Shown here: positions 1-8,735 of the stretch, one piece after another
Layout: the number at the start of each line of letters is the position of its first letter
Position numbering within the stretch: position 1 is the stretch's first letter
Assembly: GCF_003309065.1 (NCBI RefSeq)
Contig: NZ_POAF01000003.1
Coordinates: 496,001-560,000, forward strand
DNA length: 64,000 bases
Direction: 5' to 3'
DNA from: Glutamicibacter soli
Lineage (GTDB): Bacteria > Actinomycetota > Actinomycetes > Actinomycetales > Micrococcaceae
Program-made: the position numbers and the translations under genes
The notes under the pieces: model-generated
Seen by the model: only the letters and a program-made list of their open reading frames with translations
Database searches by the model: none
Told to the model about the DNA's origin: nothing

Positions 1-345
1 ATGGGCAAATTGACAGCTAAACGTCGAAGAACTTCGTGTAATGCACACCACAGTAGCAACGGGGCTGCGCCGGTCACACTGGCGGATTACGCCCGCCGGT
101 ATTCGAATAACGACCGCTCACCCCGACCTCTTGACACCTCTTGTGAGGAATGAGACAGTCCGACTCCAAGGCCCCTCAGGCACCCCCAATACGGTATCCA
201 ACTTGGGTCTAAGCGATTTCCGCTGGGTCCTCGACTACCGCGGGGCACCGGTTCCCCGCCGTCCGTGACGCGAGTCACTGGCAATTTCCGCTGGCGGGCC
301 CGCTAATCACAGTGATAACCGGGTATGCCGCTGCGGCGCCGGGCT
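1..345. other. No supportable gene
   Basis: A 50-codon ATG reading frame runs from base 1 to 153 on the plus strand, but it has no visible ribosome binding site and no recognisable motif. A small GC hairpin (GCGGGG/CCCCGC, about 240-259) lies downstream. I see nothing else that can be supported here. Confidence 0.4.
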
Positions 346-1131
346 TCAGCCGGCGCGTGGCTTCAGCACCCGCGCGATGCCTTCGCCGGCTTCCGGGTCG
401 CCGAGCGACTGGACCATCAGTTCCGCTTCACAGCCCAGCTGCGTATCAAGGTCTGCGGTGACGGCCGAATCGCACAACTGCAGAATTCTTGCGGTGGCCC
501 GCGGGGGCCCCGCGGCCAATCGACGGCCCAGCTCCATCGCCCGGTCCACCGCTTCTCCGGGATTGCTCAATTCGTTGACGACCCCCAGTTCATGGAGTCG
601 CTCGGCGGTGATCCGCGCCCCGGTCAGGCAGAGGTGGGTTACCAGTTGCCGCGGCAGCGACTCCGACAGCAACGCGGTCAGGCCTCCATCCGGGGTCAGC
701 CCTGCCTTGACGTAGGCGGCGGTGAAGAATGCGCCCTGAGAGGCGATCAGCAGGTCGCCGGACAATGCCAGGGACATTCCCGCTCCGGCCGCCCCGCCTT
801 CCACCGCCATGATCACCGGCTTGCCGCTCCTGCGGATCTGCCGAATGAGCCCGTGGAAAATTTCCAGGCGCGCCAGGCGCTCGGGTTCGGTCTTCCCCGC
901 CATGGCCGCCAGCTGATGCAGGTTGCCTCCCGAAGAGAAGAAATCTCCGTGTCCCGCGATCACGATCGCCCCGATCTGAGGATCGCCCTGGGCCTCGCGG
1001 AGCGCTTGGCCGGCGGCCTCGAAAAACGCCGGGCCGATGGAATTGCGGGTTGCCGGTGAATGGATCCTCAGCTGGAGCACCCTGTCATTCCGGCTGCTCA
1101 GCATCACCTGGTCACGGATTGCTGCGTTCAT
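346..1131 (-). CDS. Enoyl-CoA hydratase/isomerase family protein
   Basis: A 261-aa crotonase-fold protein, expected to hydrate or isomerise an enoyl-CoA in the cytoplasm. The oxyanion-hole segments are visible as FFSSGGNL (about residue 66) and EGGAAGAGMSLALSGD (about residue 111). The segment GLTPDGGLT places an Asp where PaaG-type ring isomerases have their acidic residue, so an isomerase role is as likely as a hydratase role. The ATG is preceded by AAGGAG at good spacing. It is a single gene transcribed away from the macAB-like operon, with a TGTAGGGG palindrome about 80 bases upstream. The exact substrate cannot be read from sequence. Confidence 0.88.
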   Translation of the reverse strand: MNAAIRDQVMLSSRNDRVLQLRIHSPATRNSIGPAFFEAAGQALREAQGDPQIGAIVIAGHGDFFSSGGNLHQLAAMAGKTEPERLARLEIFHGLIRQIRRSGKPVIMAVEGGAAGAGMSLALSGDLLIASQGAFFTAAYVKAGLTPDGGLTALLSESLPRQLVTHLCLTGARITAERLHELGVVNELSNPGEAVDRAMELGRRLAAGPPRATARILQLCDSAVTADLDTQLGCEAELMVQSLGDPEAGEGIARVLKPRAG

Positions 1132-1209
1132 GGGCGACTCCTTAGGAGGGTACTGAATACAAGTCAGTCCAATCTAACGGCCGCCGGGGCGCGCGGGGCG
1201 TCGAGAACA

Positions 1210-1227
1210 TGTAGGGGTTCCCCTGCA
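1210..1227. promoter_or_regulatory. Palindrome TGTAGGGGTTCCCCTGCA, candidate operator
   Basis: This palindrome recurs almost identically at 4595-4612, and in both places it is followed by CTTC. Here it lies 79 bases upstream of the enoyl-CoA hydratase start and 278 bases before the MacA-like gene. The 373-base gap 1132-1504 holds no other feature I can support. Position and symmetry suggest a regulator site. The nearby LAL regulator is a candidate binder, which is inference. Confidence 0.5.
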
Positions 1228-1504
1228 CTTCGGGCCGTTCGCCGCCTAGGGATCCACGCAACGGAATTCCGCCGCCAGGCGGCTCCGGCCCCTGCGGAAA
1301 CACGGCGCGCCAAGCCCTCCGTCGCCCTGCAGGCTTCCAGGGCAGACCCGCCGCTACGTCGAGTGGTCTCAAGTCGCTACTTTTCGATTTTGACTACTGC
1401 GGTAATAATCCAGAATCTACGATTAAAGTTGAGCAATTCACGCGCAAACTCCCGGGAATCATGGCACGCTGAACTATTCACTGCAGAATTGAAAGAAGTT
1501 CCCT

Positions 1505-2590
1505 ATGAGCCAACGCCGCGTCTTCCGGCGCTTTGTCCTGCCAATCGCCTGGCTGCTGATTGGCGCCGTGATCGCCGTCAGCCTCGTCAGCATCGCCTTC
1601 ACCGGCAGCAGCTCGGCAAACGATGACCAGCTGTATCCCACCGGCGAGGTGCCGGCGGAAACCGTCACGGTGGAAAAGTCCACGGTGGAGAACACCCTGG
1701 CTATTACCGGAACCATCAAGCTCGATGATGCCCAAACCCTTAACGCCCCGGTGGACGGTGTGGTGAACTGGGCCTTCGTCAAACCCGGCGACAATGTGAG
1801 CAAGGGCGACCGGATCTTCCAGATCCGCGCCGAAACCCAGCCCGAGGCCACGAACACCACCAGCTCTGCGGACAACGAGTCGGACGCCGCGGAACAAGTC
1901 CAGCAGCCGGCCAAAGCCGTGGTGGCCTACCATGACGTCCGCGCCACGGCCACCGGCAAGGTCGGCAAATTCGCCATCGAGCTCAATGACGAGGTCACCA
2001 AGGGCGCCGCCCTGGGCAAGGTACAGCCACAGAATTTCAAGGCCGTCGGAACCATCAACCCGCTGGACCGCTACCGGCTCATGGAAGGCGCCCGCGAAGC
2101 CGAGATCACCATCGACGGAGGCCCCGAACCCTTCGTCTGCAAGAACCTTTCCGTGGCGGATTCGGCGTCGGAAAGCATCGACCAGGAGCAGGGTTCCGAG
2201 GCGGCGAACGAGGAGACCATCACCGGTTTGGGTTCCGAACCAGGGCAGGAACAGCCCGGCGGCGCGTCAGGCAGCGAAATCTCCTGCGTCGTCCCCGAGG
2301 ATGTGGTGGTCTTCGACGGCCTGTCCATGCGCATGGACATCGATGCCGGGTCGGCCGAGAACGTGCTGACCGTACCGGTCACCGCTGTGCGCGGACTGGT
2401 AGGCCAGGGCGCCATCTGGGTGCTCAATGACAAGGGCAAGGAAATCCGCACCGAGGTCGAACTCGGAGTCACCGACGGCAAGGTCGTCGAGGTGGTCTCC
2501 GGCGTGAAGTCCGGCGCTGAGGTGCTGCGCTACGTGCCGGGTTCCAACCCCGTGCCGGAAACGGAGCCGGGCATGGAGTTCTACCCCTGA
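1505..2590 (+). CDS. MacA/HlyD-like periplasmic-adaptor-type protein of an ABC exporter
   Basis: A 361-aa membrane-anchored adaptor. Residues about 9-31 form one hydrophobic segment (IAWLLIGAVIAVSLVSIAF). The rest is extracellular, with a biotinyl-lipoyl-like beta hairpin around VDGVVNWAFVKPGDNVSKGD and a matching half near ATATGKVGKFAIELNDEV, as in MacA/HlyD proteins. An acidic, Glu/Ser-rich insert sits near residues 220-255. The start ATG follows AGAAGTTCC. Its stop overlaps the ATPase start by one base (TGATG), so it heads a three-gene operon. In Gram-positives such adaptors assist MacB-type pumps that export peptides or antibiotics. The cargo here is unknown. Confidence 0.82.
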   Translation: MSQRRVFRRFVLPIAWLLIGAVIAVSLVSIAFTGSSSANDDQLYPTGEVPAETVTVEKSTVENTLAITGTIKLDDAQTLNAPVDGVVNWAFVKPGDNVSKGDRIFQIRAETQPEATNTTSSADNESDAAEQVQQPAKAVVAYHDVRATATGKVGKFAIELNDEVTKGAALGKVQPQNFKAVGTINPLDRYRLMEGAREAEITIDGGPEPFVCKNLSVADSASESIDQEQGSEAANEETITGLGSEPGQEQPGGASGSEISCVVPEDVVVFDGLSMRMDIDAGSAENVLTVPVTAVRGLVGQGAIWVLNDKGKEIRTEVELGVTDGKVVEVVSGVKSGAEVLRYVPGSNPVPETEPGMEFYP

Positions 2591-3297
2591 TGAGCGGCGC
2601 ACAGCTCCTGGAGCTTGAAAACGTCACCCGCAGCGTGCTGCTGCCCGATGACAGTGAACTGCAGATCCTCACCGGCATCGATTTGAGTGTTTCCGAGGGC
2701 GACCACATCGCGATCGTGGGCCGTTCGGGTACCGGAAAGTCGACGCTGCTCAATATCCTCGGACTGCTGGACCGTCCGACCTCCGGCACCTTGGCCTGGC
2801 GCGGCACGGACGCGGCCAGGCTCAGCTCCCGCCGCGCGGCCGCCGCCCGCGGCAGGGACCTGGGCTTCGTCTTCCAGCAGTTCAACCTGTTGCCCGGCCG
2901 CACCGCCTTGGAGAACGTGATGGCACCGCTGATGTACTCCAGCGGCCGCGACTTCTGGCAGCGGCGCCGGCTGGCCAGCGAAGCCCTGGAGCGCGTTGGC
3001 CTGGGTTCCCGGCTGGATTCGCTGCCGCAGACCCTTTCCGGCGGCGAGCAGCAGCGCGTGGCCATTGCCCGCGCCCTGGTCCGCCGCCCGCGGGTGGTGC
3101 TGGCCGATGAACCCACCGGCGCGCTGGACGTCGCCACGGGGCTTGCGGTGATGCAGCTGCTGGATGAGGCCACGGTGGAATCCGGGGCCGCGCTGATCAC
3201 CATCACCCACGACTCGAATGTCGCGGCGCTGGCCCGCGAGCGCTTCCGCCTGGAGGGCGGGCGCCTGCACCCGCTGGTCCAGGAGGTGGCGAGATGA
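2590..3297 (+). CDS. ABC transporter ATP-binding protein (MacB/LolD type)
   Basis: A 235-aa nucleotide-binding subunit. Walker A is GRSGTGKST, the signature is LSGGEQQRVAIARAL and Walker B is VVLADEPTGALD, all in the usual order for the MacB/LolD/FtsE group. It starts one base inside the stop of the adaptor gene and its end overlaps the permease start by four bases (ATGA), so the three products are translationally coupled. It should energise the FtsX-like permease encoded next. Confidence 0.93.
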   Translation: MSGAQLLELENVTRSVLLPDDSELQILTGIDLSVSEGDHIAIVGRSGTGKSTLLNILGLLDRPTSGTLAWRGTDAARLSSRRAAAARGRDLGFVFQQFNLLPGRTALENVMAPLMYSSGRDFWQRRRLASEALERVGLGSRLDSLPQTLSGGEQQRVAIARALVRRPRVVLADEPTGALDVATGLAVMQLLDEATVESGAALITITHDSNVAALARERFRLEGGRLHPLVQEVAR

Positions 3298-4529
3298 ACA
3301 ACCTGTCGCGTCTGGGGACCGGATTTGTCGCCGCGCTGGTCGAAGCCTGGCAGGAACTGCGCATCCACCGGCTGCGGGTGCTGCTTTCGCTCATCGGCGT
3401 CACCATTGCGGTGGCCTCGCTGACCACCGCGGTGGCCGGCGCCGCGATGGCGCAGCAGCTGATGACCGAGCAGCTTGAACGCTACGGGCGCCCGGCCATG
3501 ATCAGCACCTATGTCTCGAGCCCGGAGAACCTGGGGCCCTCGCAGAACTCCGCCCAGATCTCCGCGGCCTTCGAAAAAACCGCCGAGCGTTTCAAGATCA
3601 ACTACACCTCGGTGGTCGGCAGCAGCTACGGTGCGCGTGCCACCCATCAAGGGCTCTCCGTCGGCACCCAGATCCAGGTGGTTGACCCGGAGTACGGCCC
3701 GATGCACCGGATCTTCGCCCAGCACGGGCGCTGGCTGGAGGCCGAGGACGCCGCGAACCTCTCCCCCGCGGTGGTGGTGGACAAAACCACGATGACCCAG
3801 CTAGGGCTTGCCGATACCCGGCTTCCGGCGACCATCGAGCTGAAAAACGGGGCCGACAGCGTCTCGGTGACAGTCATCGGCGCCACCTCGACCAAGGACT
3901 TCGGGATGGAGGGACAGCTGTGGATGCTGCCTGAAACCTACGAGCGGTGGTTCTCCGCAGGGACCCCGCTGAACGAAGTCACCTACGCCATGTGGGTGCC
4001 CGTCGAAGGCGCCGAGGAATTGGCAAGCCAGTTCGCCCGCCAGCTGCAGGCGGAGCTTCCCGGATACTATGTCGATGCCAGCCGCCAGGACTATCTTGCG
4101 TGGGGTCAGGATGAAGGCCTGAAGCAGGTCGCTCTGGTGGTCGCCGGCATCGCGGGCATCATCCTGCTGCTCGGTTCGCTGAGCCTGTTGAACGTGGCGA
4201 TGGTGACCATGAAGCAGCGCATCCGAGAGGTGGGCATCCGGCGCAGCTTCGGCGCCACCACCGGACGCGTGTTCTTCTCCGTGATGATGGAAAGCGTGGT
4301 CGCCACGGCGGTGGCCGGCGGGCTCGGGGTGCTGATCTCGGTGGCCATCGTCAGCAACCCGAAGCTGATCAACGCGGTGCTGGCCACCGGCCTTGACGAA
4401 ATGCCTGGCTTCCCGGTCAACGCCGCCCTGCTGGGCCTGGGGGTTTCAGTTGCGGTGGGCGCGCTGACAGGTGTGCTTCCAGCCCTCGTAGCGGCACGCG
4501 TGCGGATCGTAGACGCGATCCGCGTCTGA
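3294..4529 (+). CDS. ABC transporter permease (FtsX/MacB type)
   Basis: A 411-aa permease with the MacB layout. There is one N-terminal membrane helix (about residues 25-45, RLRVLLSLIGVTIAVASL), a large extracellular MacB_PCD-like domain up to about residue 275, then three C-terminal helices. The loop VAMVTMKQRIREVGIRRSFGA is the usual cytoplasmic coupling region. It is the last gene of the operon and is followed within 20 bases by a strong hairpin. Together with the two upstream genes it forms an export pump of unknown substrate. Confidence 0.9.
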   Translation: MNNLSRLGTGFVAALVEAWQELRIHRLRVLLSLIGVTIAVASLTTAVAGAAMAQQLMTEQLERYGRPAMISTYVSSPENLGPSQNSAQISAAFEKTAERFKINYTSVVGSSYGARATHQGLSVGTQIQVVDPEYGPMHRIFAQHGRWLEAEDAANLSPAVVVDKTTMTQLGLADTRLPATIELKNGADSVSVTVIGATSTKDFGMEGQLWMLPETYERWFSAGTPLNEVTYAMWVPVEGAEELASQFARQLQAELPGYYVDASRQDYLAWGQDEGLKQVALVVAGIAGIILLLGSLSLLNVAMVTMKQRIREVGIRRSFGATTGRVFFSVMMESVVATAVAGGLGVLISVAIVSNPKLINAVLATGLDEMPGFPVNAALLGLGVSVAVGALTGVLPALVAARVRIVDAIRV

Positions 4530-4547
4530 TCTTCGTGCGTCAACTGC

Positions 4548-4589
4548 CCAGCAGGCGGCCCGGGAGTAAGCTTCCGGGCCGCCTGCTGG
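4548..4589 (+). terminator. Terminator hairpin after the macAB-like operon
   Basis: A perfect 16-bp stem (4548-4563 pairs with 4574-4589) with a 10-base loop. There is no T tract, which is common in high-GC actinobacteria. Confidence 0.75.
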
Positions 4590-4594
4590 ACACT

Positions 4595-4612
4595 TGTAGG
4601 GGATCCCCTGCA
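4595..4612. promoter_or_regulatory. Palindrome TGTAGGGGATCCCCTGCA, candidate operator
   Basis: This is the second copy of the palindrome seen at 1210-1227, differing at one central base. It sits 62 bases before the phosphatase start and just after the preceding terminator, so it lies in the promoter of the phosphatase/FabG-like/MaoC-like operon. That placement argues for an operator rather than a random dispersed repeat. Confidence 0.55.
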
Positions 4613-4673
4613 CTTCAAGCGATCTTCGGCTTAAGGGTTTCAGGCATCCTGCTTTGCCCATAGCGTCGCTACC

Positions 4674-5327
4674 GTGAGTGTTATTTATCTGGTTCGCCAT
4701 GCGCAGGCATCCTTCGGAACCGACGACTACGACCGCTTGTCCCCCAAGGGGCTGGCGCAGGCCGACATCCTCGGCGAGCATTTCGCCGCGCGGGGCATCG
4801 CCCCGAACCGGCTGATCGCCGGGCAGATGCTCCGCCAGCGCCAGACCCTCTCCGGCCTGGCCGCCAAGGGCGGGCTGGAGCAAGAACCCGTGACCCACAC
4901 CGGATGGGACGAGTTCAGCGCCAGCAACATCACCGCCGCCTATCCCGAGCAGGATCCGCTGGCCAAAACCGATACCCGCGCCTTCCAGCGGCTGCTGGAG
5001 AAGTCATCGGCCCGTTGGGCCTCGGGAGACCACGACTCCGACTATGTGGAGACCTTCAACGAGTTCACCTCGCGGGTGGAAAATGCATTGAAAGATGCCA
5101 TGGCTTCGCTGGGCAAGGGTGAAAGCGCGGCAGTGGTTTCAAGCTCCGGAGCCATCGCTTGGACCGCGGCCCACTTGCTGGGCGGCGGTTTCGACCTGTG
5201 GCTGCGGCTGAACAGGGTCACCGTCAACACCGGGGTCACCAAGATCGTTGGCGGACCGCAAGGCATCACCCTGGTCAGCTTCAACGACCACTCGCACCTG
5301 GCCAACGACATGGTGACCTACCGCTAG
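4674..5327 (+). CDS. Histidine phosphatase family protein
   Basis: A 217-aa protein of the phosphoglycerate-mutase-like phosphatase superfamily. The catalytic motif VRHAQAS is at residues 7-13, with the phospho-accepting His at 9. A second catalytic His is expected in the C-terminal half, but I cannot assign it confidently. GTG is the start codon. The gene leads a short operon with the FabG-like and MaoC-like genes (73-base gap), which hints at acyl-CoA or phospho-metabolite turnover. The substrate is not predictable from sequence. Confidence 0.82.
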   Translation: MSVIYLVRHAQASFGTDDYDRLSPKGLAQADILGEHFAARGIAPNRLIAGQMLRQRQTLSGLAAKGGLEQEPVTHTGWDEFSASNITAAYPEQDPLAKTDTRAFQRLLEKSSARWASGDHDSDYVETFNEFTSRVENALKDAMASLGKGESAAVVSSSGAIAWTAAHLLGGGFDLWLRLNRVTVNTGVTKIVGGPQGITLVSFNDHSHLANDMVTYR

Positions 5328-5400
5328 ATTTCCGACACGAAGAATTCAAGGATTGGGCTGCCCCGAGGCTTCGCGGCAGCCCCGACGAAAGGATCCCGTC

Positions 5401-6159
5401 ATGGGTGAAACACAACGTACCGCAATCATCACCGGCGGCGGCCGCGGCATCGGCGCCGAGGTGGCACGCAAGCTGGCCGAGGACGGCATGAACATCGCCA
5501 TCTTCGACCTGGACCAGGCCGGCCTGGATTCCATCGGCGCAGAGCTGAAGGCCAAGGGGCACAACGTGCTGACCATCAGCGCGGACGTCTCCAACGAGGA
5601 ATCTGTCGCCGCCGCCGTGCAGCGCGTGGCCGACGAGCTCGGCGCTCCCACCGTGGTGGTCAACAACGCCGGCATCATCCGCGACAACCTGCTGTTCAAG
5701 ATGTCCGTCTCGGACTGGGACCTGGTCATGGGAGTGCACCTGCGCGGCGCGTTCCTGGTCTCCCGGGAAGCCCAGAAGCACATGGTCCAGGCCAAGTGGG
5801 GTCGCATCATCAACCTGTCCAGCACCTCCGCGCTGGGCAACCGCGGCCAGGCCAACTACGCCGCGGCGAAGGCCGGCATGCAGGGCTTCACCAAGACCCT
5901 GGCCCTGGAGCTGGGACGCTACGGCGTCACTGCCAACGCGATTGCCCCGGGATTCATCGAGACCGAGATGACCGCGGCCACCGCCGAGCGCTTGGGTCTA
6001 AGCTTCGAGGACTTCGTGGCCGCCAGCGCCGCCAAGATCCCGGTGCAGCGCACCGGCAAGCCGGCTGATATCGCCAATGCGGTCTCCTTCTTCGCCAGCG
6101 AGAACTCCGGGTTCGTTTCGGGCCAGGTGCTGTATGTCGCCGGGGGTCCGAAGGCGTGA
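5401..6159 (+). CDS. SDR oxidoreductase, 3-oxoacyl-ACP/CoA reductase (FabG-like)
   Basis: A 252-aa classical short-chain dehydrogenase. The cofactor motif is TGGGRGIG (residues 11-18), NNAG is near residue 91 and the catalytic triad is visible in NLSSTSA and YAAAK. I chose ATG 5401 because AAAGGA precedes it at good spacing; a start at 5353 would add residues that match nothing. The stop overlaps the MaoC-like gene start (GTGA), so the two should act together as reductase and dehydratase or hydratase in a 3-hydroxyacyl pathway. Confidence 0.9.
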   Translation: MGETQRTAIITGGGRGIGAEVARKLAEDGMNIAIFDLDQAGLDSIGAELKAKGHNVLTISADVSNEESVAAAVQRVADELGAPTVVVNNAGIIRDNLLFKMSVSDWDLVMGVHLRGAFLVSREAQKHMVQAKWGRIINLSSTSALGNRGQANYAAAKAGMQGFTKTLALELGRYGVTANAIAPGFIETEMTAATAERLGLSFEDFVAASAAKIPVQRTGKPADIANAVSFFASENSGFVSGQVLYVAGGPKA

Positions 6160-6647
6160 GGATCTTCGACAGCATCTCCGATTTCGAGCAGGTCGCCGGC
6201 CAAGAACTGGGTGTCACCGAATGGCGGACCATCACCCAGGAAGACATCAACGACTTCGCCAGGGTCACTAACGACCACCAATGGATCCATGTCGACGAAC
6301 AGCGGGCCGCGAAGGGCCCGTTCGGCACCACCCTGGTGCACGGTTATATGACCCTCTCGCTGGTCTCCGGCTTCATGTTCTCCACCTACCGGGTGGACGG
6401 CGTGGCAATGGGCGTGAACTACGGATCAAACAAGGTCCGCTACCCCGCCCCGGTGCTGGTGAATTCGCGGGTCCGCGGGCGCGTAAAGCTGCTGTCGCTG
6501 GAGCGCTCGGAGTTGTGGGCGCAGTCCACCGTGCAGGTCACCGTGGAGCAGGAACGCGACGGCAAGCTGCTCAAGCCCGGTTGCGTGGCCGAGGTGGTTT
6601 CCCGCCTGTACTACCCGAAGGTAGCCAGCGAGGAAACCACTGCTTAA
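6156..6647 (+). CDS. MaoC-like (R)-specific enoyl hydratase
   Basis: A 163-aa hot-dog-fold protein. The hydratase-2 motif is clear: DFARVTNDHQWIHVD carries the catalytic Asp and His, followed by GPFGTTLVHGYMTLSL. GTG is the start and overlaps the SDR stop. The likely reaction is reversible hydration of an enoyl-CoA to a (R)-3-hydroxyacyl-CoA, the substrate type of the preceding SDR. It is the last gene before an abrupt drop in GC content. Confidence 0.9.
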   Translation: MRIFDSISDFEQVAGQELGVTEWRTITQEDINDFARVTNDHQWIHVDEQRAAKGPFGTTLVHGYMTLSLVSGFMFSTYRVDGVAMGVNYGSNKVRYPAPVLVNSRVRGRVKLLSLERSELWAQSTVQVTVEQERDGKLLKPGCVAEVVSRLYYPKVASEETTA

Positions 6648-7055
6648 CAGATTGGCTTGTACTCAGGATGTTTCAATTCACAGGTGCACAATTTTGCTCA
6701 TCAGCACATCTGCATGAGATCCCTGCGTTGACTGACAGAAACAAACCGAGTGACAGGTTTTTTCAGAAGAGAAAGATGCATAATTCACCCGTAACCGGAA
6801 CGGGCGCCTTAGCTGGTGTCGGCGTCCGACATGGCATGCTGTCGCACAGAAAATGCATCAGGATCCAACATATACATTGGTACGTCGGCTAGCCGGAGAT
6901 TTTGAGATGGCGCATCTGGAGTCCGAATCAGTATCGCGGAAGTTCCGTCTGATGCTAATTCATCAATAAGCTTTTCAGGAAAATCAGAAATCGTTGCATT
7001 TTCCCCAAAAATCAGTATTTTTGTAGGTATCTATTTATGCACATTGGAGGGAACA
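6648..7055. other. AT-rich intergenic boundary of a foreign cassette
   Basis: Base composition changes sharply to AT-rich at the end of the MaoC-like gene and stays so until about 8560. No coding frame can be supported here. It probably holds the promoter of the following cassette. I found no direct repeats or tRNA that would mark an integration site. Confidence 0.5.
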
Positions 7056-8021
7056 ATGAATGACGATGGCCAAGTATTGCGCTCACTCTTCATGTCTTCA
7101 GACAAATGGGTACATAGAAGAATCCAAACAATTGATGACACTGTTCCCGGTAGGACGAAGATTACGACCTCACTTGACCTTACGGTACCGAAAAACAAAA
7201 CAATCCAAGGGTCACTTGGACATGTCATCATTCCGATCGCGCTCCTACCCAAGAGAGTCATGCTTTCTTGGTGGGTTGCAGACAGTTCAGGAAAACCGCT
7301 TACAGTTCTCAACCACACCACGAGCAACAAACTTGTGCGAGTCATGCTCGAGAGTTCGCTCAAGATTGCCGGAGTAGACGTTCCCACTTCATCCACTGAC
7401 CAGGATCGCATTTTAGGCTTCATTGAAAATCGGGATAACAATGGCGTGACCACAAACAAACGCACTTCGAAAGAAGTCCTTGAGCTACTCAAAACATCGA
7501 GCATGATAGGCGAGAAAAAGAAGATCGGTCTGGTCGAAGATTTGATTGACATTCTGGAGCGATCCTGGATCGTCCTAATCGAAGTTCCAGACTCAATGGC
7601 TGGCAGGCGCTGCATCATTAAATATGGCTACGACTTGCAGATAACGATGGAGCCAGTAGGAATTAGACGAGACAACGATAGCTACAATCTCCCCGTGGAA
7701 GATCCAGGATTTTCTCGCAGCCTACATTTCGAAGTCATCTCAGCGCCAGAACTAGAAATTTACGACTTTAGCTTAAGGCATCTGAATGCAAAACAGTCGA
7801 GGGATCGAGTTCTGGCCGACGTCAAGAACGTGCGTTGCGTAGCTCATCTTCAAAATGAAATTTACATACCTCGATTTGGTGGTGCTGAACTTCAATTTCG
7901 ACTAAGACCCATCGCCTACGGTATCCGAAAATTCACGGACGTGGCCCTCTTCTCTGTGATAATACTGATAATAATTGCAACGATTATACGACTAACTAGC
8001 GCCGACTGGTTTCTCCTCTAA
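7056..8021 (+). CDS. Membrane-anchored protein of unknown function, 5' part of a split gene
   Basis: 321 aa; I do not recognise a named family. The N-terminal 290 residues look soluble and beta-rich (segments TTSLDLTVP, VIIPIALLPKRVMLSWWVADSSG, SWIVLIEVP). One membrane helix lies near residues 296-314 (VALFSVIILIIIATIIRL). ATG 7056 follows GGAGG at 5 bases; a TTG at 7044 is less likely. The stop TAA at 8019-8021 is in the same frame as the next ORF, and the sequence between reads on without further stops, so this and the next entry look like one 426-residue protein broken by one stop codon. AT-rich and probably transferred. Confidence 0.7.
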   Translation: MNDDGQVLRSLFMSSDKWVHRRIQTIDDTVPGRTKITTSLDLTVPKNKTIQGSLGHVIIPIALLPKRVMLSWWVADSSGKPLTVLNHTTSNKLVRVMLESSLKIAGVDVPTSSTDQDRILGFIENRDNNGVTTNKRTSKEVLELLKTSSMIGEKKKIGLVEDLIDILERSWIVLIEVPDSMAGRRCIIKYGYDLQITMEPVGIRRDNDSYNLPVEDPGFSRSLHFEVISAPELEIYDFSLRHLNAKQSRDRVLADVKNVRCVAHLQNEIYIPRFGGAELQFRLRPIAYGIRKFTDVALFSVIILIIIATIIRLTSADWFLL

Positions 8022-8069
8022 GACTGGCGAAAACACACAACCGCCGCAGTCATACTGGCATTACCAGCG

Positions 8070-8336
8070 TTGCTTTTTTCTTGGCTGGCCCGAACGCCGG
8101 AAACAATGGGTGTTGCGCGATCGTATTATCGGCTACGTTTGATCAACATTCTCTTGGCGGTCACGATGCTACTCATGGCAGCCGCCCTCTCTACACTCTG
8201 GCAGCCTTGGGTGTGGAATCTGATTTGGCTATTTGTTGCAACTTGCTGTATCATCGCGGCCTGGTTGCGATATAATGAGGCGAAGCACAGGAGACCCACG
8301 CAGTATCAATACGATGATTCAGGGAAAGGGGATTGA
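8070..8336 (+). CDS. Membrane protein fragment, 3' part of the split gene
   Basis: Up to 88 aa from TTG 8070, or 76 aa from ATG 8106; neither has a clear ribosome binding site. It contains two strong membrane helices (INILLAVTMLLMAAALSTLW and WNLIWLFVATCCIIAAWL) and a charged tail. The frame is continuous with the upstream gene through the TAA at 8019-8021, and the bridging residues AVILALPALLFSWLART add a further hydrophobic stretch. It is most simply the C-terminal half of the same protein. Whether it is translated alone cannot be told from sequence. Confidence 0.55.
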   Translation: MLFSWLARTPETMGVARSYYRLRLINILLAVTMLLMAAALSTLWQPWVWNLIWLFVATCCIIAAWLRYNEAKHRRPTQYQYDDSGKGD

Positions 8337-8338
8337 AG

Positions 8339-8554
8339 ATGGCAATTGTCATTTTCGACCCTACGCATACGGAGGGTGATCAGCAGGTAATCTACGATGA
8401 CCAGACGCAGTTAACTGAAACTGCGGCTTACACCGTACTTGTTCCTGAACACCGCCAAACTGGGATTTATGCTGGAGTTTGCACTGTTCAGGACCATAAG
8501 AGTCTCATCGAGGAATTTACTGACGACAGCGTGTTCGAAGGAATCGCTCAGTAG
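8339..8554 (+). CDS. Small hypothetical protein
   Basis: A 71-aa acidic protein starting MAIVIFDPTH. I do not recognise it. There is no membrane segment, cysteine pair or DNA-binding motif beyond ordinary short-helix character. ATG 8339 is preceded by AAAGGGGA at suitable distance, and it begins two bases after the stop of the membrane gene, so the two form an operon. A strong terminator follows 30 bases downstream. An accessory role to the membrane protein is inferred only from position. Confidence 0.55.
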   Translation: MAIVIFDPTHTEGDQQVIYDDQTQLTETAAYTVLVPEHRQTGIYAGVCTVQDHKSLIEEFTDDSVFEGIAQ

Positions 8555-8584
8555 TATCTTCCGGTTTCTCTAGTTTCTCTTCGT

Positions 8585-8615
8585 GCGAGGAGCCGTCCAA
8601 GTTGCGGCTCCTCGC
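8585..8615 (+). terminator. Terminator of the AT-rich cassette
   Basis: An 11-bp perfect stem (8585-8595 with 8605-8615) with a 9-base loop, followed by TCTTTT. This looks like a true intrinsic terminator closing the cassette. Confidence 0.85.
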
Positions 8616-8735
8616 TCTTTTGGGTGATCAATAGATTTCGTTTTACTCGCCCCGCTCAAGTTCTCAACTGCAAGCTTTCCAGACGGGGCAGACACAACGG
8701 CCGGCCCCGCCCGGGGGGTGCCCCTATGTATTTTG

